The notes: generated by a model not told the origin, from the letters alone. Numbered from the stretch's first letter, positions 7,299 through 16,106 are shown. The stretch is 44,488 bases of DNA from ZAX-1 sp046533095 (GCA_046533095.1 JAJQRA010000029.1:1-44488); one strand, 5' to 3'. Translations and numbers: made by a program.

Positions 7299-10200
7299 CA
7301 TTTTGATAGTGAAGCCATGTGTCAATCCGCGCTGATTCGGCGGAACTTATAGCCCCATCGAACCTCAAATCAAGGCGCTTTGCGCCGAGGGTATCATCTG
7401 TCAGGCTTAAAACAGACGATATGTTTTCATACATGGAAGCACTGCGGATAAGCCCGTAATACCCGGAAGGCAAGGAAGATGACTTGCCAGAGCGAAAGCG
7501 GCCGCCCGCTGAGAGTGTTCTGCATTTGCAGTCACGGCGGCAATCGATAGAACATCCGGCGCACCGGCCGCCTGCTGCCGCATGGCTGCCCAAAACAGAA
7601 TCTGCCGTTTGGCTCAACTGGGATATGGATGCTGCAAATGGGCTACCAAAACCTAATTTACCGGAAATCTGCCGTAGCAAGCCTTCCTTTGCTTTTGCCC
7701 AAGCTCCGTTTTCCGCTTGCTCAAATAGCAGCAATTCACTCAAAGGAGCATAGCGCAAAGTGTACCCGGCCTTTTGGCAACGCGTTTTCAATTCGCCATA
7801 AAACAATGGGTTTAAAAAGCAAGCGGGTTCTCCGGCGCAAAGGATGAATTGTGCGTTCTTGCCACTGTTTGCAGACCGTGCCCATGCGAAGAAGTTTTCC
7901 TTTATGGGGAGGCCGGATGCAAATGACTTTTTCATTTTTGATAAAAACTGCTCCTGTTTTGAGGCTTCGGTGCAGAGCAGGATGTCCCCCGCGAGAAAAA
8001 CGGCAAACAAGATATCTGACATTGTTTTATCTTTTAACAGGCGTTCCCACTGCGGCGCGATTACAACAGCATCGCTGTAGCCCTGTTCGTCCAATTTGCA
8101 TCGGATAAACTGGGCATACAGCCCATCGTTTTCCGCACCCATGTTTTGCGGAATGAATAATTGCACGCCCTTGTTTTGGCCTGCATATGCCAAACAATCC
8201 CCCAGCAATGCGGTCAAAGTAAAATACTCCTTGCCACGCATCAGTTCACGCCCTTTGGCAAGGCTTTGAATGGAAGTGGGCGGCATTTCCACAGCATGGT
8301 AGCCTTTTTGCGAGAGAGCGGCAACAAACAGCTCCGAATAGGGGTACAGGTGTGGAATCGCAAGGATCCGCTTTTTTGATATGGCACTTATATTGTGCTG
8401 AATTCTTTTTTCATCTAAAGCCGATGCCCGCACAGGAGTCATCGCATTTTTTGTTCGTCCTCCTGACACACTGTTTGCAAAGGCTTCCAAGCGCGTCATA
8501 ATGCCCACCGGACTGGAATGTTCGTCAACCTCAATGGAAAGGTATGGCCTGTCGCCCATTTCGTTGTCAAACCAGTGTGTTAGCATAGTATCAGGCCCGC
8601 AGCCGTGATAGGTGAGATAAATGGGGTACAATTTCGGATTTTCTCGCAACCTCTTTGCTGCCGCCAAAACTTCGCGGCCAAAAGGCCAGTAAAGGCTTGA
8701 ACGATTGCCGTCTATGCCTAACGTGGATGCTTCGTACGGAAAGTCATAGACTTTATAACCAAGTTCGCCAAGTTTTTGTTTGATGTCTAAACTGAGTATC
8801 GGGTCAATCAAACCATAAGAGCGGGAAACCAATACAAATCCGATTTCGTTTTCTGCCATTACAGGCAGTGGTTTTGACCGCGAGCCTCTCCGGCTTGTTT
8901 GGCCAAATGCCCCGCTTGCAAGCAATGCCCGCAGAGCAGGCAAAACCCCATGCCCTAATTGCTTTGCCGTACCAAGCAGCGCTGTAGAGAGCGTCCGCCC
9001 TTGATCCATACAAATATCGGGTGCAAGCAGTCGAATCCTTTTTTCTTTCAGTCCGACACATGAGGCTAATATCTGTGGTGCTTTTTGCATATATACACAT
9101 ATTCCTCTGCCATGTACAGAGGGCATAAAGATATAGTCCACCTTTTGTTTTGCAAGCGAAGCGGTATGCCCAACTGCCAGCTTTAGCGGAAAGCACACTT
9201 CCTCTTTGACATTCGACTGGCCAAGCTCCACTGTGGCGTCGCTGCTGACATCGGAGAGAAGCACATTGTAACCGAGTGCATGAAAAAACCGATGGAACAC
9301 AGGGAAAAATTCATACACCGACAGCGCGCGAGGAATACCGATGGTTTTCTTGCCCGGCTCACGAGGAACGGTCAAATCTGCAAAGGAATCTAATCTTTTG
9401 ATCGTTTTTGCTTTGGTAGCCACAGTTTTTATTATCGGAGTTTCATCCCATCCGTCCCACGCCAGCCCTTTAAACGTACTGGAATTCGTACCAATTTCCC
9501 GCTTGGCAAGCAGGGCGGCCCCCACCGCGCCGCTCACGCTGAAATAAGGCGCTACAAAGATACGATTACCAAAAATACCCTTAAAAGCCGCAACAATGCC
9601 CGGATTGTACGCAACGCCGCCTTGTAAAAGAATACAATTCCCAATCGGCTTTGTACCAACCACGCGGTTTAGATAGTTGTTGATAATTGAATAGCACAAG
9701 CCAGCTGCTATGTTCCCCCGGCTGACTCCCTGTGCGAGAAACGCTTCCACGCGGCTTTCAATAAAGACGGTGCAATGTTCGCCCAAATCAGCGGGAGCGT
9801 CCGCGGACAACGCCATATCCCCGTACTGCTCCAACGGGATATTCAGCTTGGTTGCCTGTTCCTCAATGAACGATCCTGTTCCCGCCGCGCAGATTTTATT
9901 CATCTGAAAGTCACCAGTGCGTCCGTCCCGCAAACTAATATATTTGGAATCCTGACCGCCGATTTCAAACACGGTATCGGCGTCAGGCGTAAAACGAGCG
10001 GCGGCAATCGCCTGCGCGGTAATTTCGTCTTTTATGCAGTCCGCTCCAATAAGCCTGCCGATTAACACCCTGCCGGAGCCTGTAGTGGAAGTGGCTTTTA
10101 TACGTATATCATCTCCATATTTTTGCCTAAGCGCGGTGAATCCTTCGCGAACAGCTTGTTTCGGGGCTCCCTTTGTGCGAAGATATATTGTTTCAATTAC

Positions 10201-11184
10201 ATGTTCATCTTCACCGAGCAGGACAAGGTTTGTGCTTGTGCTTCCGATGTCGATTCCTAAATAACAAGCTTCCCCCGGTAGATAGGAGCGTGTCTGATGT
10301 AGGTTTTGAACGGAGGGAGGCACAGACAGCGGTGGTAATGTTTCCAGTTTCTTAATGCCGGTTTCCGTACTCGCTTCGTCGCAAAGCTCAATCAATGCCT
10401 TAAAAGAGATAGTAACGCCCTGCTCCGCAGCCATAGCCGCAGCCCCAATTGCTTGTACACAGGCAAAACCATTCCGCAGTATCAACTCGTTTTCGGAAAG
10501 TTCAAAAACCTCTCGTATAGCGCGAACAACCCCTGCATTATATCCTACGCCACCCACCAGCAGCACAGGCTTTTTAGATTTCAGCTTTCCGGCTACCATC
10601 GCCTTGTAGCTGCGTACGGAAGCGTAGCAAAGCCCCAACAGTATATCAGGGGCGGGAATCCCCTCGTTTTGGCAATGAATAATATCGGTTTTGGCGAACA
10701 CGCTGCACCGCCCGGCAATGCGGGGAATTGACTTTGCTTGTTCCGCGAGAGCGGAGTATTGCGTAAGTGGCAGGCCAAGCCGCGCCATCTGATTCTCAAA
10801 GAAAGAACCTGTGCCGGACGCGCAACTGTCGTTTTCCGCAAACTGCGGTATTTCGTCGTTCAGCCCGGTAATATACCGCGCACTTTGCCCGCCAATGGCT
10901 ATGACCGCACCGGCAGATGGCGCAAGTTTTCGTGCACCCTCCGTCAATGCCACAATGTCGCCCACGGTAGGCAGGTCAAGCAATCCGCTCTGGATGCCAC
11001 AGAGCAGGACATACGCATTATTGACAAGTGATTGTCCTTCGTTTATTTCCGTAAGTAATTCGCGAAGTGCAGGCAGTGAACTTCCATGATGAAGCCGATA
11101 TTTCCATTTTTGCAGTTCGCCATGTTCGTCAAGCAACGCCAGTTTAACAGCGGAAGTACCTAAGTCAATTCCAAGTCTGTACAT
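7285..11184 (-). CDS. Acyl-CoA dehydratase activase-like protein (double ASKHA plus HgdB-like)
   Basis: This is a 1299-residue cytoplasmic protein. It has two BcrAD/BadFG-type ATPase domains, about 1-260 (GIDLGTSAVKLALLD; CASGTGSF with Cys121) and about 305-560 (GIDIGSTSTNLVL; GGQDSKYI; CAAGTGSF). A DUF2229-type region (about 610-850) and a 2-hydroxyglutaryl-CoA-dehydratase D-like region follow. The conserved Cys of each ATPase domain normally holds a 4Fe-4S cluster shared across a dimer, and the proteins use ATP to push low-potential electrons into a dehydratase or double-cubane partner. A Cys-rich tail CAGCSIDCRRDCKC lies near residue 1230. The last codons run into a degenerate ferredoxin copy, so the C-terminus may be artificially trimmed; relatives are often somewhat longer. 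No dehydratase subunits lie nearby, so the substrate is unknown. Confidence 0.85.
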   Translation of the reverse strand: MYRLGIDLGTSAVKLALLDEHGELQKWKYRLHHGSSLPALRELLTEINEGQSLVNNAYVLLCGIQSGLLDLPTVGDIVALTEGARKLAPSAGAVIAIGGQSARYITGLNDEIPQFAENDSCASGTGSFFENQMARLGLPLTQYSALAEQAKSIPRIAGRCSVFAKTDIIHCQNEGIPAPDILLGLCYASVRSYKAMVAGKLKSKKPVLLVGGVGYNAGVVRAIREVFELSENELILRNGFACVQAIGAAAMAAEQGVTISFKALIELCDEASTETGIKKLETLPPLSVPPSVQNLHQTRSYLPGEACYLGIDIGSTSTNLVLLGEDEHVIETIYLRTKGAPKQAVREGFTALRQKYGDDIRIKATSTTGSGRVLIGRLIGADCIKDEITAQAIAAARFTPDADTVFEIGGQDSKYISLRDGRTGDFQMNKICAAGTGSFIEEQATKLNIPLEQYGDMALSADAPADLGEHCTVFIESRVEAFLAQGVSRGNIAAGLCYSIINNYLNRVVGTKPIGNCILLQGGVAYNPGIVAAFKGIFGNRIFVAPYFSVSGAVGAALLAKREIGTNSSTFKGLAWDGWDETPIIKTVATKAKTIKRLDSFADLTVPREPGKKTIGIPRALSVYEFFPVFHRFFHALGYNVLLSDVSSDATVELGQSNVKEEVCFPLKLAVGHTASLAKQKVDYIFMPSVHGRGICVYMQKAPQILASCVGLKEKRIRLLAPDICMDQGRTLSTALLGTAKQLGHGVLPALRALLASGAFGQTSRRGSRSKPLPVMAENEIGFVLVSRSYGLIDPILSLDIKQKLGELGYKVYDFPYEASTLGIDGNRSSLYWPFGREVLAAAKRLRENPKLYPIYLTYHGCGPDTMLTHWFDNEMGDRPYLSIEVDEHSSPVGIMTRLEAFANSVSGGRTKNAMTPVRASALDEKRIQHNISAISKKRILAIPHLYPYSELFVAALSQKGYHAVEMPPTSIQSLAKGRELMRGKEYFTLTALLGDCLAYAGQNKGVQLFIPQNMGAENDGLYAQFIRCKLDEQGYSDAVVIAPQWERLLKDKTMSDILFAVFLAGDILLCTEASKQEQFLSKMKKSFASGLPIKENFFAWARSANSGKNAQFILCAGEPACFLNPLFYGELKTRCQKAGYTLRYAPLSELLLFEQAENGAWAKAKEGLLRQISGKLGFGSPFAASISQLSQTADSVLGSHAAAGGRCAGCSIDCRRDCKCRTLSAGGRFRSGKSSSLPSGYYGLIRSASMYENISSVLSLTDDTLGAKRLDLRFDGAISSAESARIDTWLHYQNAKQH

Positions 11185-11206
11185 TTAGTTTCCATCCTTT
11201 CATACC

Positions 11207-11686
11207 CTATGTTATGGCTTTGCAAGGGCATTTCTTTTTGCACTTGCCGCACCGTATGCACTCAATGCTGTTCGGGGCTTTATACGGCTCAATATCCATT
11301 TTGCAGACACGCGAACATGCGCCGCATTGGGTGCAGGCCTGCTGATTAATCTTGTATTTGCCGAAAGGAAGCAGATTGAATAAGCCCAAGACGCCGCCCA
11401 CGGGACACAAATATTTGCAAAACGGGCGACTCGTCACAATGCACAGCAGGAGAAACACGGCAAACCCGATTGCCATAGGCGCATTTATGGTGCGGGTTTC
11501 GACAATCTCGGTATCCATGTATCCGAAAAAATTTGCGCCTATGAGCAATGCCAAAACCACATATTTCAAGTACCTCAAAACCTTATCGCCTTTGAACGAC
11601 CTGATTTTTTTCGGAAAAGGTATTTTGTGTATCAAGTCCTGCAAGTACCCGTATGGGCATATTCTGCCGCAAAACAATCGGGGCAT
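11207..11686 (-). CDS. NapH/RnfB-like 4Fe-4S membrane protein, short form
   Basis: This 159-residue protein begins at the first NapH-type motif CGRICPYGYLQD and has two hydrophobic segments (about 40-60 and 70-92). The second CxxxCP motif (CKYLCPVGG) and two ferredoxin clusters, CTQCGACSRVCKMD and CIRCGKCKKKCPC, follow. Family members move electrons between membrane quinols or flavins and soluble partners. Full-length relatives have about 100 more N-terminal residues with extra membrane helices. Here AAAGGAGG lies 7 nt before the ATG at 11684-11686, so the short version seems to be what is made. It sits 22 bp upstream of the activase, and could feed it low-potential electrons. A dead copy of its 3' end lies at 7237-7298. 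Confidence 0.8.
   Translation of the reverse strand: MPRLFCGRICPYGYLQDLIHKIPFPKKIRSFKGDKVLRYLKYVVLALLIGANFFGYMDTEIVETRTINAPMAIGFAVFLLLCIVTSRPFCKYLCPVGGVLGLFNLLPFGKYKINQQACTQCGACSRVCKMDIEPYKAPNSIECIRCGKCKKKCPCKAIT
11214..11275 (-). repeat. 62-bp direct repeat, intact copy (partner 7237-7298)
   Basis: This is the 3' end of the iron-sulfur gene encoding the last ferredoxin cluster. It repeats at 7237-7298 in the same orientation, at roughly 85% identity. The pair flanks the activase gene and marks either a partial tandem duplication or two ancestral ferredoxin genes. Confidence 0.7.
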
Positions 11687-11716
11687 CCTGTCATCCTCCT
11701 TTCACGCTGCTGCTTT

Positions 11717-12007
11717 TTACAACACCGGCTTATACGTGGTTTCTTCCAATTTTGTGATACGTAAAAACTTCAGCAGCTTCGGAACCACCTGTTTAAAATG
11801 CGGGGAAGCGTTGTGTTTCTTAAATGCGGTTTCATCTTCCCAACGAGCAATAAACGTGACAACATCGGAATTTTTAACGCTCTCAAACAACTCGTAGGAT
11901 ATGTTGCCCTCATCGGTTCTGCTTGCTTCTATAAACGGCTTTATCGCCTTTTTGAACGGCTCGGAAGCTCCGCGCCTAAGTCTACCTTTGGTAATGATTA
12001 ACAGCAT
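11717..12007 (-). CDS. YgiN-like antibiotic biosynthesis monooxygenase (ABM) domain protein
   Basis: This 96-residue single-domain protein of the dimeric alpha+beta ABM fold starts LLIITKGRLRRGASEPFKKA. The motif DEGNISYELFES and the segment FIARWEDETAFKKHNASPHF follow, with the conserved W-x(4)-F-x(2)-H. Characterised relatives oxidise quinols or polycyclic aromatics without cofactors, or act in redox protection. It lies between the iron-sulfur protein and the MATE exporter on the same strand, so a redox-stress or drug-detoxification role is plausible but not shown. AGGAGG precedes the ATG at 12005-12007 by about 6 nt. Confidence 0.85.
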   Translation of the reverse strand: MLLIITKGRLRRGASEPFKKAIKPFIEASRTDEGNISYELFESVKNSDVVTFIARWEDETAFKKHNASPHFKQVVPKLLKFLRITKLEETTYKPVL

Positions 12008-12069
12008 TGGTTAAATCCTCCTTATTCACTAAGTTCAACATTTTCATTCTCCTCATAATTCATTTACGC

Positions 12070-13434
12070 CTAAGCCGGTGCCTTTGCCTTTATCGAAGGT
12101 TGCTTCCACTTGCCGGAAATCAGATAGATGATGATAATCAGCAATCCACCCAAATGACCTGCGGGACTGCCCAGTCCAACCCCAAAAAGCCCCCAGCCGT
12201 AGAATATACCAAAAAGATAACTTAACGGAACACGCAATAAAACCGAATATAATATACTGGTAAGCATAGCAATAACGGTGTGTCCCGCGCCAATAAATAG
12301 TCCATTTATACAGATAATAATAGGGAGCAGCAGGAAACTGAAGCTAAAAGCGCTTAAATAGTGTATGCCGTCTTGAATCACGGTTGGATCATTTCCAAAA
12401 ATTGAAATGATTTGCGATGGGAATATTCGCGCTAAAATAAAGAATATCCACGTTAGAGCTGCGGCAAAAATCGTCCCGATAAGACAGCTTTTAATCGCTC
12501 TATCCATTTTTCCAGCACCGATATTCTGCGCCGCCATCGTTGAAATCGCAACGCTAATGGCCATAGCGGGTATGAAAGCAAAGTTGCCAAATTGATTCGC
12601 GGCTGCAACTCCCGCCGAACCGGTGACACCTCCAACTACATTTATAAGTGCCGTGACGAACAAGAGCGAAAGGCTTGTAACCCCGTTTTGTATACAGCTT
12701 GGCAGCCCAATTTTGACGATATGCCCAAGCTCTGTTTTGTATATTCTAAATGACGAGGGCTTAAAATCGAATTGGAACTTGTTGCGTATCAAGTATCTTA
12801 TGCAAAGCATCACGCTCAACGCCTGTGAAATTACCGTTGCGAGCGCCGCTCCAAAAGCGCCCCAATGAAGAACCGCGACAAAAGCTAAATCAAGCACTAT
12901 GTTGACTATGCAGGAAATTAGTACAAAACGAAACGGCTGTTTTGAATTGCCCATTCCCCGAAGAATCGCCGATAAGGCATTGTACCCGAAGATGAAAACA
13001 ATCCCAACCGCTGTAACCGCAAGATAAGCGGCGCTTTCCGAATATGATTCTAACGGCGTCTGTATAATGTGCAGTATCGGCTCCTTAAAGATAAGTATGA
13101 CAGCCGCGATACCGACGCCACAAAACAGTAACAGAGTAACGATTGTCGCTGTAACATTTTTGATTCCATCTTCGTTGTTCGCCCCCATATACTGACCGAT
13201 TAGGACTGTCGCGCCCGTAGTGAACCCCATAACCAAAAATGTAAGTATCATTGTAATCTGTCCGCCGATACTCACGCCAGACATACTGGAGGGTCCGGCG
13301 AAATTGCCCACAATGAACATATCCGCCGCATTATACAGTGATTGTATGATATTTGTTGCGACAAGCGGCAACGCGAACAACAGCATCTTTCTAAAAACGT
13401 TTCCTGTGGTAAGGTCTTTCTCTATTTTGGACAT
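12070..13434 (-). CDS. MATE-family multidrug efflux protein
   Basis: A 454-residue protein with about 12 hydrophobic segments in two matching halves, as in MATE exporters. The N-terminus FRKMLLFALPLVATNIIQSLY and the motif PSSMSGVSIGGQ are typical, and the C-terminal half repeats the fold (IGLPSCIQNGVTSLS). It should exchange Na+ or H+ for cationic drugs or metabolites across the cytoplasmic membrane. GGGAGG lies about 8 nt before the ATG. It follows the EFR1 gene by 14 bp on the same strand and precedes the ABM gene by 62 bp, so these genes are probably co-transcribed from the MarR-type operator at 14241-14253. Confidence 0.92.
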   Translation of the reverse strand: MSKIEKDLTTGNVFRKMLLFALPLVATNIIQSLYNAADMFIVGNFAGPSSMSGVSIGGQITMILTFLVMGFTTGATVLIGQYMGANNEDGIKNVTATIVTLLLFCGVGIAAVILIFKEPILHIIQTPLESYSESAAYLAVTAVGIVFIFGYNALSAILRGMGNSKQPFRFVLISCIVNIVLDLAFVAVLHWGAFGAALATVISQALSVMLCIRYLIRNKFQFDFKPSSFRIYKTELGHIVKIGLPSCIQNGVTSLSLLFVTALINVVGGVTGSAGVAAANQFGNFAFIPAMAISVAISTMAAQNIGAGKMDRAIKSCLIGTIFAAALTWIFFILARIFPSQIISIFGNDPTVIQDGIHYLSAFSFSFLLLPIIICINGLFIGAGHTVIAMLTSILYSVLLRVPLSYLFGIFYGWGLFGVGLGSPAGHLGGLLIIIIYLISGKWKQPSIKAKAPA

Positions 13435-13448
13435 GGATGGAATCCTCC

Positions 13449-14207
13449 CTATTCGTTTGCTTCGACAATTTCTTTTGTTTCCACGCCTGGATGGCGATAC
13501 CGGCCACCTGAACCCTCTTTTGTATGGCGAAGCGCCTTAACAGGGCAGTTTTGAATACACGCCATGCAGTGGATACATCTGTGCTGAAATTGCGGTTTGT
13601 CAGCCATCCAAATATTGTTTACGGGGCAAATTCTGACGCAAATTCCGCATTTGATACACGTATCATTTATCTGAAAGCGCTCATCCAAATTAGGGGCAAG
13701 GATTTTGCCATACGCCATCCCACCCATCACATATTTGGCTTTATCAGAGAATTTGTCTTTGTAAAGCCGGTTGGTTCTTACTTTAATGTCTGCTTTAATC
13801 TCTTTCAGCTTGATTTGCGCGCTGTCGTTTCTCTGTTTGGCGACCACGTCGTCCATCGGGAAATTTGGGAGGTAGTTTTCGGCCATGTTGAGGAAATTCG
13901 AGTAATTCAGACGCACATTTTGCTTTGCCAATATCTTTTGGAATTGGGACAATGCGCCGCCGTGGAATGTTCCGCAAGTAGCGATAGCGAACACATATTG
14001 TGCCGAGAAGGTGTGGGTTTCGAGGAACTCGACGAATATTTTGGGTACGCAAAACGCGAAAGTTGGAAAAACAAACCCAATCACATCGTCCGTGAAATGC
14101 CGCATATCCGATTTGGCGGCTTGAATAATAGACTCGTGGTTGCCGTCCGACAAATATTTCGCCGCGTATAGGCAGTTGCCAGTTGCTGTAAAATAGAATA
14201 CTTTCAT
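13449..14207 (-). CDS. EFR1-type flavodoxin/ferredoxin fusion protein
   Basis: It combines an N-terminal flavodoxin-like domain with the FMN phosphate loop TATGNCLYAAKY and a C-terminal di-cluster ferredoxin with CIKCGICVRICP and CIHCMACIQNCP. The protein is about 252 residues, standard for this clostridial family. It probably carries electrons between flavin and iron-sulfur partners in the cytoplasm; partners are unknown. I choose the second ATG (14205-14207) because AAGGAG lies 7 nt before it, while the first ATG two codons earlier almost touches that site. A palindromic MarR-like operator lies about 35 bp upstream, so the MarR gene just upstream likely represses it together with the MATE exporter. 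Confidence 0.88.
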   Translation of the reverse strand: MKVFYFTATGNCLYAAKYLSDGNHESIIQAAKSDMRHFTDDVIGFVFPTFAFCVPKIFVEFLETHTFSAQYVFAIATCGTFHGGALSQFQKILAKQNVRLNYSNFLNMAENYLPNFPMDDVVAKQRNDSAQIKLKEIKADIKVRTNRLYKDKFSDKAKYVMGGMAYGKILAPNLDERFQINDTCIKCGICVRICPVNNIWMADKPQFQHRCIHCMACIQNCPVKALRHTKEGSGGRYRHPGVETKEIVEANE

Positions 14208-14240
14208 GTTCATTCTCCTTGCAATATTGATTGATTATTT

Positions 14241-14253
14241 TATAGCTGCTATA
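14241..14253. promoter_or_regulatory. Predicted MarR operator upstream of the EFR1-MATE genes
   Basis: TATAG-CTG-CTATA is a perfect 5-bp-arm palindrome between the end of the marR-type gene (14271) and the EFR1 start (14207). The same TATAG-N3-CTATA motif recurs in the MarR gene promoter at 14772-14784. It overlaps a possible -10 (TATAAA on the minus strand). Confidence 0.6.
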
Positions 14254-14270
14254 TAATATGGGATGAAAAA

Positions 14271-14723
14271 TCATCCACCATGCAAATACTGGGCTGCCAT
14301 TTCTAAAAACCGCATGACCGTCTTCATATCGCTGTCACTAATATGGTTCGCCGCATTTTGAGTGAATGCGGCATTGAGCGCTTCGTGGTGGCGTCTGTGC
14401 CCCTCGCTGGCTTTCCGTCCTAAATCGGTTAGCCGGTAGTAAACTTCTTTTTTATTGTTCGGCTCTTGATAGCTTTCAATCAGATTTTTTGAAATCAACT
14501 TTTTTGTGGTCTGCCATATCGCGCCAGTCGTCACGCCATGAGTCTCTGCCAACTCTTTCCCATTTGCGCCTTCATGCTTTTGAATCAGGTCAATCAAGTG
14601 AACCTCTGAATGGTACAGCGGAAAGCCAATGCCATAATCCTGTGCCGTTTTCATCTCTCGATTCAAAATATTCATTGTCTTATACAATTGGTCTGTCAGC
14701 ACCCCAGCATCCTTCTCATTCAT
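14271..14723 (-). CDS. MarR-family transcriptional regulator
   Basis: A winged-helix regulator of about 150 residues. The core YHSEVHLIDLIQKHEGANGK, the recognition region THGVTTGAIWQTTKKL and the wing ISKNLIESYQEPNNKKEVYYRLT are typical of MarR proteins, which are usually dimeric repressors released by phenolic or oxidant ligands. The nearest good start is the ATG at 14721-14723 (MNEK), preceded by GGTGA 5 nt upstream; an ATG four codons earlier has no spaced ribosome site. The TATAG-N3-CTATA palindrome in its own promoter and before the EFR1-MATE genes makes it the likely local repressor of both. Confidence 0.88.
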   Translation of the reverse strand: MNEKDAGVLTDQLYKTMNILNREMKTAQDYGIGFPLYHSEVHLIDLIQKHEGANGKELAETHGVTTGAIWQTTKKLISKNLIESYQEPNNKKEVYYRLTDLGRKASEGHRRHHEALNAAFTQNAANHISDSDMKTVMRFLEMAAQYLHGG

Positions 14724-14767
14724 GTTCGTCACCATCCCCCGATTATCATGTAGTAGCTATCACGCAT

Positions 14768-14796
14768 ATTGTATAGCAACTATATAATATTGTCAA
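14768..14796 (-). promoter_or_regulatory. MarR gene promoter with operator in the spacer
   Basis: On the minus strand TTGACA (plus 14791-14796) and TACAAT (plus 14768-14773) are exactly 17 bp apart. The palindrome TATAG-CAA-CTATA (14772-14784) occupies the spacer, an ideal place for autorepression. The -35 overlaps the stop codon of the DtxR-type gene. Confidence 0.7.
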
Positions 14797-15158
14797 GCTA
14801 AAATCCGCTCAATCGAACAGATACCCTCGTCGCTGATAACGTGTTCCAACGCGCAGGCCTGCACGCCGGCGTTTTGCTCGCTAATGCCGAGAGCCATGAT
14901 GAAGAAACGCTTGATTAGCGCATAGTTCCTCATCATTGTCAAGGCGGTGCGTGTGCCTTTTTCCGTAAGATAAACATGGTGGTCTGCGCCTTTGTGGACA
15001 AATCCCTTTTCTTCCAAATCCCTCACGGCGCAGCAGGCGCTCGCTTTGGTTACGCCAAGCTTATCCGCAATATCGGTTACCCGTGCGTTGCCGTCCTTCA
15101 ATGCCAGCTTATAGATTGCTTTTAGATAATGCTCTTTTGAAGTGCTAAGTTCAAACAT
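14793..15158 (-). CDS. Short DtxR/MntR-family metal-dependent regulator
   Basis: A 121-residue protein consisting of the N-terminal winged helix and dimerisation parts of the DtxR family: SKEHYLKAIYKL, DIADKLGVTKASACCAVRDLEEKGF, and a metal-site-like end CALEHVIS. It lacks the SH3-like third domain, as in MntR. Such proteins bind operators with Mn(II), Fe(II) or Zn(II) as co-repressor. Its start lies inside the upstream CDF gene (37-bp overlap), so the two are one operon: a cation exporter and its probable sensor. A second short DtxR-type gene at 24176-24553 shares the same layout and C-terminal motif (ACAIEHIIS). Confidence 0.85.
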   Translation of the reverse strand: MFELSTSKEHYLKAIYKLALKDGNARVTDIADKLGVTKASACCAVRDLEEKGFVHKGADHHVYLTEKGTRTALTMMRNYALIKRFFIMALGISEQNAGVQACALEHVISDEGICSIERILA

Positions 15159-16078
15159 ATGATGCTCCCTCCTGTGTTTTCACAAGCGATAGCCTGCGGT
15201 TCTGTCATGGGGTAAAGGGTGGAATCAAGGCCGAGCCGTTCTTTGAGTTCTTCTTTTATCGATGCTAAGGCTTGCTGTGCAAAAGGCGTGTAAGAGCTGC
15301 CCGCCATTGATACTTGAATGATGGCGATTCGCGCTTGGGGCCCGTAATCATGCACCGCTAGATTTGTAATCGCTTCCACGGCATCGTATTTCATTACAAT
15401 GTCTTTCACCGCCTTGGACAGTTCTTCGTTCGCTCCCTCGCCGAGCAGCAGGTCAAGGTTTTCGATAAATGATGTTATGCCAGACCATAAGATGAACCCG
15501 GACACGATAAGTCCGACAACGCTGTCTATCGGCAATGCGGTAAACGGCGTAATGATGAGGGACAGCAGGGTGATGGAGGTCACCAAAGCGTCTGAAAAGC
15601 TGTCTTTCATCGAAGCGGTCAGCGTTGTTGATTTCATCTCTTTGTTTTGTGCCCTTGTATATAAGGCAAGCCACAGCTTTGCCGCAATGCAGAGTGCCGT
15701 AGCCACAAACAACACAGGATAAACGCTGACCGGCTGTGGATTCAGTATGCGTATGAACGCCACTTTTCCAAACGAAATGCCTGTTGCAATAATCATCATC
15801 GAAATGATGAATCCGCTGATATACTCCATGCGCCCATGCCCATAAGGGTGATTTTTGTCCTTTGCCCTGCCGGAAAAGCGAAAACCGATGATGGTGATTA
15901 GGGACGAAATACAATCCGCTAAGTTATTGAAGCCATCTGCCAAAATCGCCACACTTCCCGATACCACGCCCATACTGAGCTTTCCTGCGGCAAGAAGGAT
16001 ATTGCTGACCAAACCGATAAAACCTGTTTTACATCCGACTTTTTGACGCGTCGGTATCATCTCATTTTTTAGTGCCAT
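15122..16078 (-). CDS. Cation diffusion facilitator (CDF) exporter
   Basis: A 318-residue exporter with six hydrophobic segments and a C-terminal cytoplasmic domain. The first metal site reads ADGFNNLADCISS, with DxxND in place of the HxxxD of zinc exporters; the second is KDSFSDALVTS. This DxxND pattern is typical of Mn/Fe-type CDF proteins such as MntE, so manganese or iron is more likely than zinc, by inference. I choose the ATG at 16076-16078, as GGAGG lies 8 nt before it; a longer frame starts at 16105. Its promoter carries four 11-bp repeats (16107-16161) that should be bound by response regulator 2. A DtxR-type regulator follows, overlapping by 37 bp. Confidence 0.88.
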   Translation of the reverse strand: MALKNEMIPTRQKVGCKTGFIGLVSNILLAAGKLSMGVVSGSVAILADGFNNLADCISSLITIIGFRFSGRAKDKNHPYGHGRMEYISGFIISMMIIATGISFGKVAFIRILNPQPVSVYPVLFVATALCIAAKLWLALYTRAQNKEMKSTTLTASMKDSFSDALVTSITLLSLIITPFTALPIDSVVGLIVSGFILWSGITSFIENLDLLLGEGANEELSKAVKDIVMKYDAVEAITNLAVHDYGPQARIAIIQVSMAGSSYTPFAQQALASIKEELKERLGLDSTLYPMTEPQAIACENTGGSIICLNLALQKSII

Positions 16079-16106
16079 GTGAAACGCCTCCGTTCTTTCT
16101 ACCATT

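Noticed and set aside
7118..7318. 66-codon minus-strand frame between the activase and the kinase
   Set aside because: It overlaps the dead ferredoxin copy and the 11-bp promoter repeats. Its similarity to a frame at 5007-5222 comes from shared promoter sequence, not from a protein family.
13524..14171. 215-codon plus-strand frame
   Set aside because: It is the antisense shadow of the EFR1 gene, whose motifs and start site are clear.
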